This document shows positions 8,470-15,499 of a DNA stretch of 19,969 nt, in pieces; the first letter of the stretch is position 1; every line of letters begins with the position of its first letter. Made by a program: the position numbers and the translations under genes. The notes under the pieces are model-generated. The model made no database searches and was not told where the DNA came from. It saw nothing but the letters and a program-made list of their open reading frames with translations. This stretch comes from a bacterium (lineage in GTDB: Bacteria > UBA6262): NCBI GenBank assembly GCA_028716025.1, contig JAQUQP010000015.1, positions 1-19,969 of the forward strand, written 5' to 3'.

Positions 8470-10041
8470 ATGGAAGCTAAAGACCTGGCGCAGTTATTGG
8501 AAATAAACAAGATCCTTAATTCTACCCTGGACCTGGGAGAATTATTGACTATTATCGTGGAACAGTCGGCGGTAGTGGCGAAAGCGGAAGCCGGCAGTCT
8601 CATGCTATTGGATCCCCTGACTAATGAACTGGTATTTGATATCGCCCTGGGAGAGAAGGGTGAACAAGTAAAACAGATCAGGTTAAAAGTGGGCGAGGGT
8701 ATTGCCGGTTGGGTGGCCCAAGAACGAAAAGCGCTTATCGTTAATGATGTCGAAAAAGATCCCCGATGGAGCTCACGTGCCGATACTAAATCCAATTTCA
8801 AGACCAGGTCTATGATGTGCGTGCCGCTGATTTACAAAGATAAAATAAGCGGAGTTATGGAAGTTATCAATAAGAAGGATAACGGGATTTTCGGCGCGGA
8901 GGACCAGCAAATACTGGAAGCTCTGGCCGCGCAAGCGGCGGTAGCCATAGAGAATGCCCGTCTTTTCCAGGAAGTCCGGGAGAAAAAAGAAGAGATAGAA
9001 GCCGTCTTTAAAGGAATGAGTGATGGCGCGATAGTAACTGATGCCAATTACCAGGTGTTAATGCTGAATGAGTCCGCGGTGCGCCTGTTGGGCCTGGGGA
9101 GAGACCAATTGCTCGGACATCATTTCTTGGATATGATGCGGGGTAACTATGATTTTTCCATCCCCTTGCAGGAGCTTATCGGCAGGTCAGCAGGCTATGA
9201 GCTGAAACGCCGCGAGGGAAAAAAATATTTTCTCGAGTGCGCTATTACCAGGATCAATGACGAGCAACAAAAAGTAGTGGGCTATATTATACTATTGCGG
9301 GATATAAGTGAAGCCAAGAAAGAAAGCTTGCTTAAACAAAACTTCCTGTCAGTGATCTCGCATAAATTAAGAACTCCTTTGACCAGTATTTTGGGCTATT
9401 CAGCCATTCTCTTACTTGATCAGAAAACGAAAAAAACCCTCTCTGATTTCCAGGATCGGGCGCTTAGAGATATTGACCGGCAAGGTCATCAGCTGACAGA
9501 TCTGGTTAATAAGCTACTGGCCTTTACTCTAGTTGAGGGTGATGTACTGGAGCTGAACCGGAAAGTTGTTGACCTGAAAGGGATAATCAAGGGGATATTC
9601 GGCCATTTCCATGAAGAGGTTTTCCAAAAAGGGGTTAAACTGGAGGTGGACGCTTCCTGCAATGCCGTTACCAGTCTTTATGCTGATGAGGAAAAGATCA
9701 AAGAAGTTTTTTTTAACCTGGTTGATAACGCTATTAAATTTAATGATAAAAAAGATAAAATTGTGAGTATCAGCTGCCGGAAACTATCCGGTGAAATGAT
9801 CGAGTTCAGTATTTCTGATAACGGGCCGGGTATCCCGCCTGAGGAATATGATAGGATATTCCAGTTATTTTACCAGATCGAAGAGGCCTTTACTGGCCAA
9901 ACCGAAGGGGTAGGATTGGGATTACCGCTCGTGAAAAGGATCGTTGAAGGGCATGGTGGTTCAATCAGGGTGGAAAGTGGTCCGCCTACAGGCAGCCGGT
10001 TTATTTTTACTCTGCCGGCCCAAAAAATACTGGAAAATTAA
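8470..10041 (+). CDS. Soluble GAF-PAS sensor histidine kinase with SHKLRTP H-box
   Basis: A 523-residue kinase without membrane segments. The GAF domain spans about 1-165 (GEGIAGWVAQERKALIVNDV, FKTRSMMCVPL, AAQAAVAIENARLF). A short coiled coil leads to a PAS domain (about 178-285). The HisKA domain has phospho-acceptor His298 in SHKLRTP; the usual Glu after the His is Lys299. The HATPase domain (about 395-515) has FFNLVDNAIKFND, ISDNGPGIPP and EGVGLGLPLVKRIVEGHGG. The ATG follows AGAGG, and the gene lies 8 bases after the metzincin-like gene, closing the presumed operon. There is no adjacent response regulator; the closest in the window is the CheY-like protein at 3443. The ligand is unknown, and no haem- or chromophore-binding residues stand out. 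Confidence 0.93.
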   Translation: MEAKDLAQLLEINKILNSTLDLGELLTIIVEQSAVVAKAEAGSLMLLDPLTNELVFDIALGEKGEQVKQIRLKVGEGIAGWVAQERKALIVNDVEKDPRWSSRADTKSNFKTRSMMCVPLIYKDKISGVMEVINKKDNGIFGAEDQQILEALAAQAAVAIENARLFQEVREKKEEIEAVFKGMSDGAIVTDANYQVLMLNESAVRLLGLGRDQLLGHHFLDMMRGNYDFSIPLQELIGRSAGYELKRREGKKYFLECAITRINDEQQKVVGYIILLRDISEAKKESLLKQNFLSVISHKLRTPLTSILGYSAILLLDQKTKKTLSDFQDRALRDIDRQGHQLTDLVNKLLAFTLVEGDVLELNRKVVDLKGIIKGIFGHFHEEVFQKGVKLEVDASCNAVTSLYADEEKIKEVFFNLVDNAIKFNDKKDKIVSISCRKLSGEMIEFSISDNGPGIPPEEYDRIFQLFYQIEEAFTGQTEGVGLGLPLVKRIVEGHGGSIRVESGPPTGSRFIFTLPAQKILEN

Positions 10042-10054
10042 CTTTAATGGTAAA

Positions 10055-10159
10055 CCCTGTTAGACCTTTTAAGCTAAGTGGTGGAATTAACGTGGCAATA
10101 CTTCGATAAATTTACTCTGAAAGACATAACGAAAATAGTCTCATGGAGGTCTAACAGGG
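10055..10159. repeat. Inverted-repeat element, copy B
   Basis: The 13-base arms CCCTGTTAGACCT (10055-10067) and AGGTCTAACAGGG (10147-10159) are perfect reverse complements enclosing 79 bases with no coding capacity. The right arm with flanks, ATGGAGGTCTAA, matches the right arm of the element at 3846. It fills most of the 163-base gap between the kinase and the sigma-factor gene. The predicted ECF promoter begins just inside its outer edge (AACT at 10162). Confidence 0.75.
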
Positions 10160-10161
10160 TA

Positions 10162-10187
10162 AACTATTTTGTTTATCAGGCGTCTAT
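10162..10187 (+). promoter_or_regulatory. Putative ECF-type promoter of the sigma-factor operon
   Basis: AACT (10162-10165), 16 bases, then GTCTAT (10182-10187). The spacing and several spacer bases (TTTTG near the -35 side, GG before the -10) match the sigma-E-like promoter before htrA at 19160. ECF sigma genes commonly drive themselves, so self-activation is plausible. It implies a leader of only about 10 bases before the ATG at 10205, which favours the GTG at 10208 as a possible alternative start. Confidence 0.5.
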
Positions 10188-10204
10188 AGAGGTAGATGAG
10201 GTAG

Positions 10205-10813
10205 ATGGTGGAAAGCCAGGAGTTGGACCAGCAGCTAATTGATAAGTTCAAGAACGGGGACCAGGCAGCTTTTGGATTACTCCTGGAAAAATACCAGCAA
10301 AGAGCCTACTATTTCTGCTTGCACTTAGTGAGCCGCCCGGAAGACGCGGAAGATCTGGCCCAGGAAGGATTTGTCAAGGTCTTTAGGAATATACATACTT
10401 TTCGAGGTACAGCCAGTTTCCGGACCTGGTTCTACCAAATCTTACTGAACTTATGCCGCAGTTATCACCGGCACCGGTATCTGGTTAACCGATTTACCTT
10501 TAATTTCAGCCAGTTGGATACGGAAAATGATGAGCCAGGGCAGTCTTTGGAAACCAGCGTGCCGGATCAAAGCCTGGATGGCGATCCGCAGCGTTTGATC
10601 GATAATGAGGAATTAAAACTACAATTGGAGAAAGCGCTCCAAGACCTGCCTCGACAACAGAAGGAGATCTTTACTTTAAAGCATTTTGAGGAATTAAAGA
10701 TCAACGAGATCGCCGGGATTACCGGATTGGCTGAAGGAACAGTGAAAGTCCATTTATTCAGGGCAGTGCGGCGATTGCAGGAAGTATTGAAGGAATTCAA
10801 TGGACAGGGGTAG
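10205..10813 (+). CDS. ECF-type RNA polymerase sigma factor (RpoE-like)
   Basis: A 202-residue sigma-70 family protein of the extracytoplasmic-function class. Region 2 covers about 18-85 (FGLLLEKYQQRAYYF, RPEDAEDLAQEGFVKVF, FRTWFYQILLNLCRSYHR). The linker has an acidic stretch (about 102-125). Region 4 covers about 138-198, with LPRQQKEIFTLKHFEELKINEIA and the helix-turn-helix GLAEGTVKVHLFRAVRRLQE that reads the -35 element. A membrane zinc-finger anti-sigma factor follows after 6 bases, so it is presumably held inactive until an envelope signal arrives. The chosen start is the ATG at 10205; the GTG at 10208 fits the GAGG at 10198-10201 slightly better. Its likely targets in the window are its own promoter and htrA. 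Confidence 0.95.
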   Translation: MVESQELDQQLIDKFKNGDQAAFGLLLEKYQQRAYYFCLHLVSRPEDAEDLAQEGFVKVFRNIHTFRGTASFRTWFYQILLNLCRSYHRHRYLVNRFTFNFSQLDTENDEPGQSLETSVPDQSLDGDPQRLIDNEELKLQLEKALQDLPRQQKEIFTLKHFEELKINEIAGITGLAEGTVKVHLFRAVRRLQEVLKEFNGQG

Positions 10814-10819
10814 ATAATC

Positions 10820-11296
10820 ATGAGCTGTAAAAAGATCCAGCAGAAATTGATCGGTTACTATTACCAGGAACTCGATGGGCCCGCGATGTCTGATATAGCC
10901 AGGCACCTGGAAACATGTGATCCCTGCCGGCAGGCCTACATACAGATCAAAAAAACCTTAACTATGGTCGCTCGGGAACAAGTAGAGAAAAACAGGTCCT
11001 CGGCTTTTTGGCAGGATTTTCAATATAAAGTGTATCAGAAATTGGAAGCTGAAAAAGAAGCCGGATCCCGGTGGCATAGATTACTGATACCGCGCAGGCT
11101 GGCGCCGGCTTTAGCCGGAGCAGTTATCCTGCTCTTACTTCTGGTTACCAGTAAACAGCTGGTCAAACAGGGAACAGAACTTAATTCCTCTGACCTGCAG
11201 GTAGTAGAGGATCTGGAACTGATCGAGAACTATGAATTGATCCAGGATCTGGAGATGCTGGAAAATTTGCCTGAGGCGGAGCAGCTGCGAGGATAA
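10820..11296 (+). CDS. Membrane anti-sigma factor with zinc-finger domain and acidic outer tail
   Basis: A 158-residue single-pass protein. The cytoplasmic N-terminus has the anti-sigma zinc-binding signature His29-x3-Cys33-x2-Cys36 (RHLETCDPC), with Cys3 as the likely fourth ligand. A transmembrane helix lies at about 94-111 (LAPALAGAVILLLLLV). The outer tail (about 112-158) is strongly acidic and holds hexapeptide units DLELIE, then NYELIQ, then DLEMLE, with L/Y alternating at the second position. It should bind the ECF sigma factor encoded 6 bases upstream and release it on an envelope signal. The tail module recurs in the next gene product, suggesting both meet the same periplasmic partner. 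The start ATG has CAGGGG nine bases upstream. Confidence 0.9.
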   Translation: MSCKKIQQKLIGYYYQELDGPAMSDIARHLETCDPCRQAYIQIKKTLTMVAREQVEKNRSSAFWQDFQYKVYQKLEAEKEAGSRWHRLLIPRRLAPALAGAVILLLLLVTSKQLVKQGTELNSSDLQVVEDLELIENYELIQDLEMLENLPEAEQLRG

Positions 11297-11298
11297 AT

Positions 11299-11535
11299 AT
11301 GCAAAATAACGGCAGACTGCTCATTTTAATAATAATGACCGCTATGTTGTCGAAAATACCAATGGCCTACTCGAACCAGGATGATCTAGACCAAGAAATC
11401 ATTGATAATCTGGATCTGGCGCAGGACTACCAGTTGGCGGATAACCTGGAATTAGTGGATAATTATGACGTATTGTTGACGACAACACCCGCGGAAACGG
11501 ATAGAGACGAAGGGGAAATCGATGAAAACAACTAA
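11299..11535 (+). CDS. Small exported or membrane-anchored acidic repeat protein
   Basis: A 78-residue protein of no recognised family. Residues 1-25 form a signal peptide or anchor (LLILIIMTAML, possible cleavage after MAYS). The mature part is almost entirely acidic, with hexapeptide units NLDLAQ, then DYQLAD, then NLELVD, then NYDVLL, the same pattern as the outer tail of the anti-sigma factor just upstream. It follows that gene by 2 bases with CGAGG as ribosome binding site, and its end overlaps the start of the DUF3106-like gene by 14 bases. The tight coupling, the shared repeat and a clear signal sequence argue that this short gene is real. A role as decoy, sensor or co-factor of the anti-sigma factor is inference. 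Confidence 0.8.
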   Translation: MQNNGRLLILIIMTAMLSKIPMAYSNQDDLDQEIIDNLDLAQDYQLADNLELVDNYDVLLTTTPAETDRDEGEIDENN

Positions 11536-12019
11536 AGTATTTAAAAAAACGTTCCTGCTGGCAGTTCTCTTACTGGTTGCTGGTACGCTCTGGGGACAGG
11601 ATACGAACCGGGAGCGTTGGCAACAGTTGACCCCGGAACAAAAGCAATCCTTGCGGCAGGCTTATCAGGATTGGCAAAAATTAAGTCCAGAGCGGAAACA
11701 AGAAATCAAATCCCGGCTGCAAAGATTCAAGAAATTACCGCCGGAGGACCAAGCCCGGATCCGGACCAACTTAAAACGTTTTCAACAGCTTTCCCCTGAA
11801 GAGAAAAAAACGCTTAAAGAAAATTACCAGCGCTGGCAAAAACTTAGTCCTCAGGAACGGCAGCAGATCAGGCAGAGTTACCGACGTTGGCAACAGTTGA
11901 CCCCGTCGCAAAGGCAAGAGTTGAGACAGAAACTGCAGAAGTTCCGGCAGTTACCGCCGGCCCAACGCAAAGCGATCATCCAGCAGCGGATGAAACAAAG
12001 AAAAGAGCCAAATAAGTAA
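11522..12019 (+). CDS. Periplasmic DUF3106-like basic repeat protein (LTxxQ-type)
   Basis: A 165-residue exported protein. The signal peptide is at 1-25 (FLLAVLLLVAGTLWG, likely cleavage before QDTN). The rest is seven units of exactly 18 residues, each starting W or F-x-x-L-[STP]-P-x-x-[KR], with the order W, W, F, F, W, W, F, and predicted to be helical throughout. LTPEQ and LTPSQ recall the LTxxQ motif of CpxP/Spy/ZraP periplasmic stress proteins. The protein is very rich in Arg, Lys and Gln, opposite in charge to its two upstream neighbours. DUF3106 genes are known beside ECF sigma and anti-sigma genes in proteobacteria, matching this layout. AAGGGG at 11510 sets the start. It may sense misfolded envelope proteins or bind the acidic tails; both are inference. 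Confidence 0.82.
   Translation: MKTTKVFKKTFLLAVLLLVAGTLWGQDTNRERWQQLTPEQKQSLRQAYQDWQKLSPERKQEIKSRLQRFKKLPPEDQARIRTNLKRFQQLSPEEKKTLKENYQRWQKLSPQERQQIRQSYRRWQQLTPSQRQELRQKLQKFRQLPPAQRKAIIQQRMKQRKEPNK
11615..11905 (+). repeat. Tandem 54-base coding repeats of the DUF3106-like gene
   Basis: The 18-residue protein units correspond to 54-base DNA units. Two distant units still share a perfect 21-base match (11615-11635 and 11885-11905, beginning CGTTGGCAACAG), exactly 270 bases or five units apart. Intervening units have drifted, so this pair points to a more recent duplication or gene conversion of a multi-unit block. Confidence 0.75.
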
Positions 12020-12021
12020 AA

Positions 12022-13014
12022 ATGAAAAAAGCAATAGTATCGTTTTTATGGCTGGCAGCATTTACGACTTTGCTGCCGGCTATGGTTTATGGCAGACTGG
12101 GGATAAGCACTACGCTCACTGCCGGACCGGATAAATACTTGGCGAACTTTACCTCTTTGAGGATAAGCCTGTCGCCTAAACTAGATCTGGAAGGTACTTA
12201 TAGCCATATCGATTCCGACCTAACGAGCCAGCCTCTCCAGATGTTTACCGGAGGAGTGAGCGTAATCTTGACCGACGACCTTAGCCTCAGAGGCAATTAT
12301 TCATTTACTTCGCCCGCGGCTGGGTATGAGGCGAATGGCTATGCTCTGGGGACAACAGTGTCTCTCTCCGGAGATAGTAATTTTCAAACGGCTATTGATC
12401 TTGATTATGGCATAGAGAATAATGTTTATAATGTACATACTGATAGTTTTACCGCTTATTACAGGAATGGCCGGGGGAGATACCGGCAGATTATCGTATC
12501 AGCCAAGGATACAACTGAGACAATTAAACAGGTTGTCTGGACAATGGGTATTACTGAAACTTTTTATGAAGATACTTCACTATACCTGGGTTATTCTAAT
12601 TACCGTTATGATCCTGATATTGAAGGGGATGTAGTCCTTTATGACGCCTCTGCCAGACAAAATAATTTCCAGATCTTTAGCTTAACGCCTGGATTGGCAG
12701 GATTCCCGAAATATAGCTACGAAATAAGGATCAGCCGGAACTTTTTGTCACTATGGACCGTGAACACCGGGTATCTCCATGCCGGTATTCTGCAATTCAC
12801 GCTCAATGAGAATGATACTCCGGCTAATGGCACGGTCGGCAATTTGCTGGATGATTTTTATGAAGTAGCAGGGGTAAGCGCTGACTCATATTCTTTGGGC
12901 CTTGAATACTGCCTGAACTCCTGGATCGCGTTGAACACCGGATATAATTTATACCGGGAAGCTTACCAAGATATTAATTCTTACTATAGTCTGGGGATCA
13001 CTCTTACCTTCTAA
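12022..13014 (+). CDS. Predicted outer-membrane beta-barrel protein
   Basis: A 330-residue protein with signal peptide 1-24 (AIVSFLWLAAFTTLLPAMVYG). The mature part is made of alternating amphipathic strands rich in Tyr, Gly, Ser and Thr (for example SLRGNYSFTS, SLYLGYSNYRYDP, SYSLGLEYCLNSW), and the protein ends YSLGITLTF with the terminal Phe typical of barrels inserted by the BAM machinery. Strand count suggests 12 to 16 strands; the family is not recognised. It starts 2 bases after the DUF3106-like stop without a clear ribosome binding site, so it is probably translationally coupled and the last gene of the sigma operon. It could be a porin-like client or target of the stress response. 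Confidence 0.75.
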   Translation: MKKAIVSFLWLAAFTTLLPAMVYGRLGISTTLTAGPDKYLANFTSLRISLSPKLDLEGTYSHIDSDLTSQPLQMFTGGVSVILTDDLSLRGNYSFTSPAAGYEANGYALGTTVSLSGDSNFQTAIDLDYGIENNVYNVHTDSFTAYYRNGRGRYRQIIVSAKDTTETIKQVVWTMGITETFYEDTSLYLGYSNYRYDPDIEGDVVLYDASARQNNFQIFSLTPGLAGFPKYSYEIRISRNFLSLWTVNTGYLHAGILQFTLNENDTPANGTVGNLLDDFYEVAGVSADSYSLGLEYCLNSWIALNTGYNLYREAYQDINSYYSLGITLTF

Positions 13015-13037
13015 TTTCCACAGTTCTGGTAAATACC

Positions 13038-13066
13038 TTGACAAAGGAGCTGATTTATCTTAAAAT
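13038..13066 (+). promoter_or_regulatory. Near-consensus sigma-70 promoter
   Basis: TTGACA (13038-13043), a 17-base spacer, then TAAAAT (13061-13066): a perfect -35 and a one-mismatch -10 at ideal spacing, 24 bases after the barrel gene and 28 before the next ATG. It marks a new housekeeping transcription unit starting at the cyclic-nucleotide-binding gene. Confidence 0.8.
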
Positions 13067-13093
13067 ATTAAAAATATTGCTGGGAGCGCGCCT

Positions 13094-13540
13094 ATGGATA
13101 TTACCCAGGTCCTGCAAAAAACGTTTGTCTTCCGGGATTTGCCGCCAGAAGAGATACAAAAATTGTCAGCTGTATTACACCGTCGCGGGTTTAATGCAGG
13201 TGACCTTTTTTTTGAGGAGGGAGAACCGAGTAAGACCATATATATAATTGAAGAAGGCACGATGCAGATAATTAAAAAGACGGGTCGGGAAAGCAAAGTA
13301 CTCAATACCCTGCAAGGCGGTGACCTGTTCGGTGAAATGGCTTTTATCGAACAGAAACCGCGTTCTGCTTCTGCCCGGGCCGCAACTCAGGGGATCATCT
13401 GGAGTATGACCGCGGTTGATTTTGCCGCTGTTTTAAAGGAATTGCATGCTGCCTCGGTAGTGAAAATAATGATCAAGTTCCTGCAAGTAATGAGCCAGCG
13501 TTTACGTGAAACCACTGACCAGGTCAAAGGATTGGTCTAA
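13094..13540 (+). CDS. Stand-alone cyclic-nucleotide-binding domain protein
   Basis: A 148-residue protein that is essentially one cNMP-binding domain (about 5-125) plus a C-terminal helix. It has the glycine turns of the fold (EEGEPSKTIYIIEEGTMQII) and a phosphate-binding cassette GDLFGEMAFIEQKPRSASA with the conserved Glu and Arg for the ribose and phosphate of cAMP or cGMP. There is no helix-turn-helix, so unlike Crp/Fnr regulators it should not bind DNA; it probably acts as a regulatory subunit or protein-binding switch. It is led by a strong sigma-70 promoter at 13038, with GGGAG before the ATG. A class III adenylate cyclase is encoded 3.4 kb downstream, a possible source of its ligand. 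Confidence 0.88.
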   Translation: MDITQVLQKTFVFRDLPPEEIQKLSAVLHRRGFNAGDLFFEEGEPSKTIYIIEEGTMQIIKKTGRESKVLNTLQGGDLFGEMAFIEQKPRSASARAATQGIIWSMTAVDFAAVLKELHAASVVKIMIKFLQVMSQRLRETTDQVKGLV

Positions 13541-13581
13541 AAATAAAGCAACTGAAAATTTACAAGTAAAGGCGGTAAGTC

Positions 13582-15411
13582 ATGTATCGTAAAACGTGTA
13601 GTATACCTGCGGTCATACTATTGATCTTGTTTTTACCCCTGGTTATTTGGGGAAAGGCTTTGAGCGGCGGGCAACCTGGCAGCTTCCTGCATTTGGGCCA
13701 GAGTGCCAGGGCTCTGGGTATGGGTAATTGTTTCACCGCGATCAGTGATGATGTAACCGCCATGTATTATAATCCTGCAGGATTGACCCAACTACTGAAA
13801 TATGAACTTTATACTTTTTATTGCCCGTTATGGGAAGATACCAATTACAATTTTATAGGTTATGCTCATCCGCTGGAAAAAATGGGCACTTTTAGCGTGG
13901 CCCTGCTCAATATGACTAGCGGCGAATTTGAGAAAAGGGCAGCGGTCGATAGTGAAGCGACCAGTTTTTCCGTCAATGATCGGGCTTTTTTGTTATCTTA
14001 TGGCTATAATCTTTCCAATCGTTTGTCTGTCGGTACCACAGTAAAATCGATTAAAAAGACCGTAGACATATATTCTGGTTCCGCTTTTGGGATTGATGCC
14101 GGAGTGTTATACCGTTTTCTCGGAAACCAATTGTCGGTCGGCGCTAATTTCCAGAACCTGATGGCTCCGGCGCCAAAATTACAGACTGAAGCTGATAAAT
14201 ATCCGCTTTATTCCAAATTCGGGGTAGCGTACAAATTAGAACCAGCCTTGACTACCTGGGAAGATAAACTGATCCTCGCCTTAGACGTGGATTATTCCAG
14301 TTTCTTAACCGCGAAAAACCATGTTGGCGTAGAATACTGGTATGGAAAAAACATGGCTCTCCGGGTGGGTAAAGATATCAGTAATTACCTGACTTTTGGC
14401 TTAGGAGTTAATTATGCCAGTTTCAGTTTTGACTATGCCGCTGTTCCCCATGACCTGGGATTAAGCCATAGGATCAGCGTGGGATATCGCTTTGGTTATA
14501 TCGGCGAAGCCCAATACAGCTTGCAGGCGATCAAAGAAAAAGTAACTGCTTTAGACCAATCCGGCACAGAACTGTATAACAACAAAAAATATGCCATGGC
14601 CCTGACTGAATGGGAAAAAGCTCTCGTCTGGGATCCGCAAAATGCCTCTATCCAGGAGAAAGTGAACCGCGTCAACGCGGAACTGGAATCTTTTGTTAAC
14701 CGGAAGCTGGTAGAACAATACTTGAGCAAAGCTTACGTGCTGTATGAAGAAGGCAAATTGGTGGATTCCATGGAACAATGGAAAGAAGTGGCCAAACTGG
14801 ATCCGGGTAATGAGCGGGCGAAAGAATATATCGCTAAGATAGATGCTAAGTTAGTCAAAGAGGACCAGGCAATATTAGAGGAACGGGAAAAAGAGAAAAC
14901 TATAGTAAGTATAAATTCCCTCATTAAATCCGGTGATAACTTCGCTGACCAGGGGATGTACGCTGAAGCGATCAAGGAATATCAGAAAGTACTCAAGATC
15001 AATCCAGATCATTTAACCGCGAACAAACGGATAAGTGATACCCAATTGACGATCCGGGCTTTGATCCGGGAACATTATGATAAAGCTGAGGGATTATACA
15101 AAAGCGGGGACAAACCCAATGCGGTCAAGGAATTCTGGCTGGTGCTGCGCTTAGACCCTTCCAATGCCGCGGCCAGGGACTACTTGGATAAAATAAAACA
15201 AGAAGAGAAGCCGGTACAAGTTTCCAAGAAGATCGATGAAAAGAAGATCAAACAGATGTATTACCGGGCGGCGGACCTGTATTTAAAAGGGCAATACCAG
15301 GAAACGATCATGGCTTGTAATGAGTTGTTGTCCATAGATCCGACGAACGAGAACGCGGTTAAGCTGGTCACTAAGGCGCAAAGCGTTTTAGAGAAAATCG
15401 GTGGAAAATAG
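13582..15411 (+). CDS. PorV/UPF0164-type outer-membrane protein with C-terminal TPR domain
   Basis: A 609-residue exported protein. The signal peptide is about 1-26. Residues 30-320 match the PorV/PorQ (UPF0164) barrel family: GSFLHLGQSARALGMGNCFTAISDD, then AMYYNPAGLTQL near the start, and repeated barrel strands up to SHRISVGYRFGYIGE. Residues about 325-609 are a helical tail with five TPR-like units (NNKKYAMALTEWEKALVWDP, then EEGKLVDSMEQWKEVAKLDP, then DQGMYAEAIKEYQKVLKINP, then KSGDKPNAVKEFWLVLRLDP, then LKGQYQETIMACNELLSIDP). In Bacteroidota PorV takes part in type IX secretion; here only the fold similarity is seen. The TPR tail would sit in the periplasm or at the surface as a docking platform. 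The gene precedes a Kelch protein with a sorting-like C-terminal domain. Confidence 0.85.
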   Translation: MYRKTCSIPAVILLILFLPLVIWGKALSGGQPGSFLHLGQSARALGMGNCFTAISDDVTAMYYNPAGLTQLLKYELYTFYCPLWEDTNYNFIGYAHPLEKMGTFSVALLNMTSGEFEKRAAVDSEATSFSVNDRAFLLSYGYNLSNRLSVGTTVKSIKKTVDIYSGSAFGIDAGVLYRFLGNQLSVGANFQNLMAPAPKLQTEADKYPLYSKFGVAYKLEPALTTWEDKLILALDVDYSSFLTAKNHVGVEYWYGKNMALRVGKDISNYLTFGLGVNYASFSFDYAAVPHDLGLSHRISVGYRFGYIGEAQYSLQAIKEKVTALDQSGTELYNNKKYAMALTEWEKALVWDPQNASIQEKVNRVNAELESFVNRKLVEQYLSKAYVLYEEGKLVDSMEQWKEVAKLDPGNERAKEYIAKIDAKLVKEDQAILEEREKEKTIVSINSLIKSGDNFADQGMYAEAIKEYQKVLKINPDHLTANKRISDTQLTIRALIREHYDKAEGLYKSGDKPNAVKEFWLVLRLDPSNAAARDYLDKIKQEEKPVQVSKKIDEKKIKQMYYRAADLYLKGQYQETIMACNELLSIDPTNENAVKLVTKAQSVLEKIGGK

Positions 15412-15415
15412 AAAA

Positions 15416-15438
15416 ACATTCTGAATTGCTCAGAATGT
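15416..15438 (+). terminator. Hairpin after the PorV-TPR gene
   Basis: A perfect 9-base-pair stem, ACATTCTGA (15416-15424) and TCAGAATGT (15430-15438), with loop ATTGC, five bases after the stop codon. The following CTTGATT is only a weak U-tract, so it may terminate inefficiently or protect the mRNA end. Confidence 0.5.
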
Positions 15439-15499
15439 CTTGATTACACGGATTCCAAAAGATAATTATGCGGATTAAAAAAATATAGCAGAGGTTAAA

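Noticed and set aside
10128..10154. Second ECF-like pattern, AACG-17 nt-GTCTAA, inside the repeat before the sigma gene
   Set aside because: The GTCTAA is part of the repeat arm, which recurs elsewhere without an ECF -35, and the -35 match is poorer and the spacing longer than for the site at 10162.
13038..13247. A 69-codon plus-strand frame starting at the -35 box
   Set aside because: It overlaps the cNMP-binding gene in another frame, has no ribosome binding site and encodes no recognisable domain.
15440..15470. TTGATT ... GATAAT as a sigma-70 promoter before the Kelch gene
   Set aside because: The -35 is weak and the spacer is only about 15 bases; not strong enough to list as a feature.
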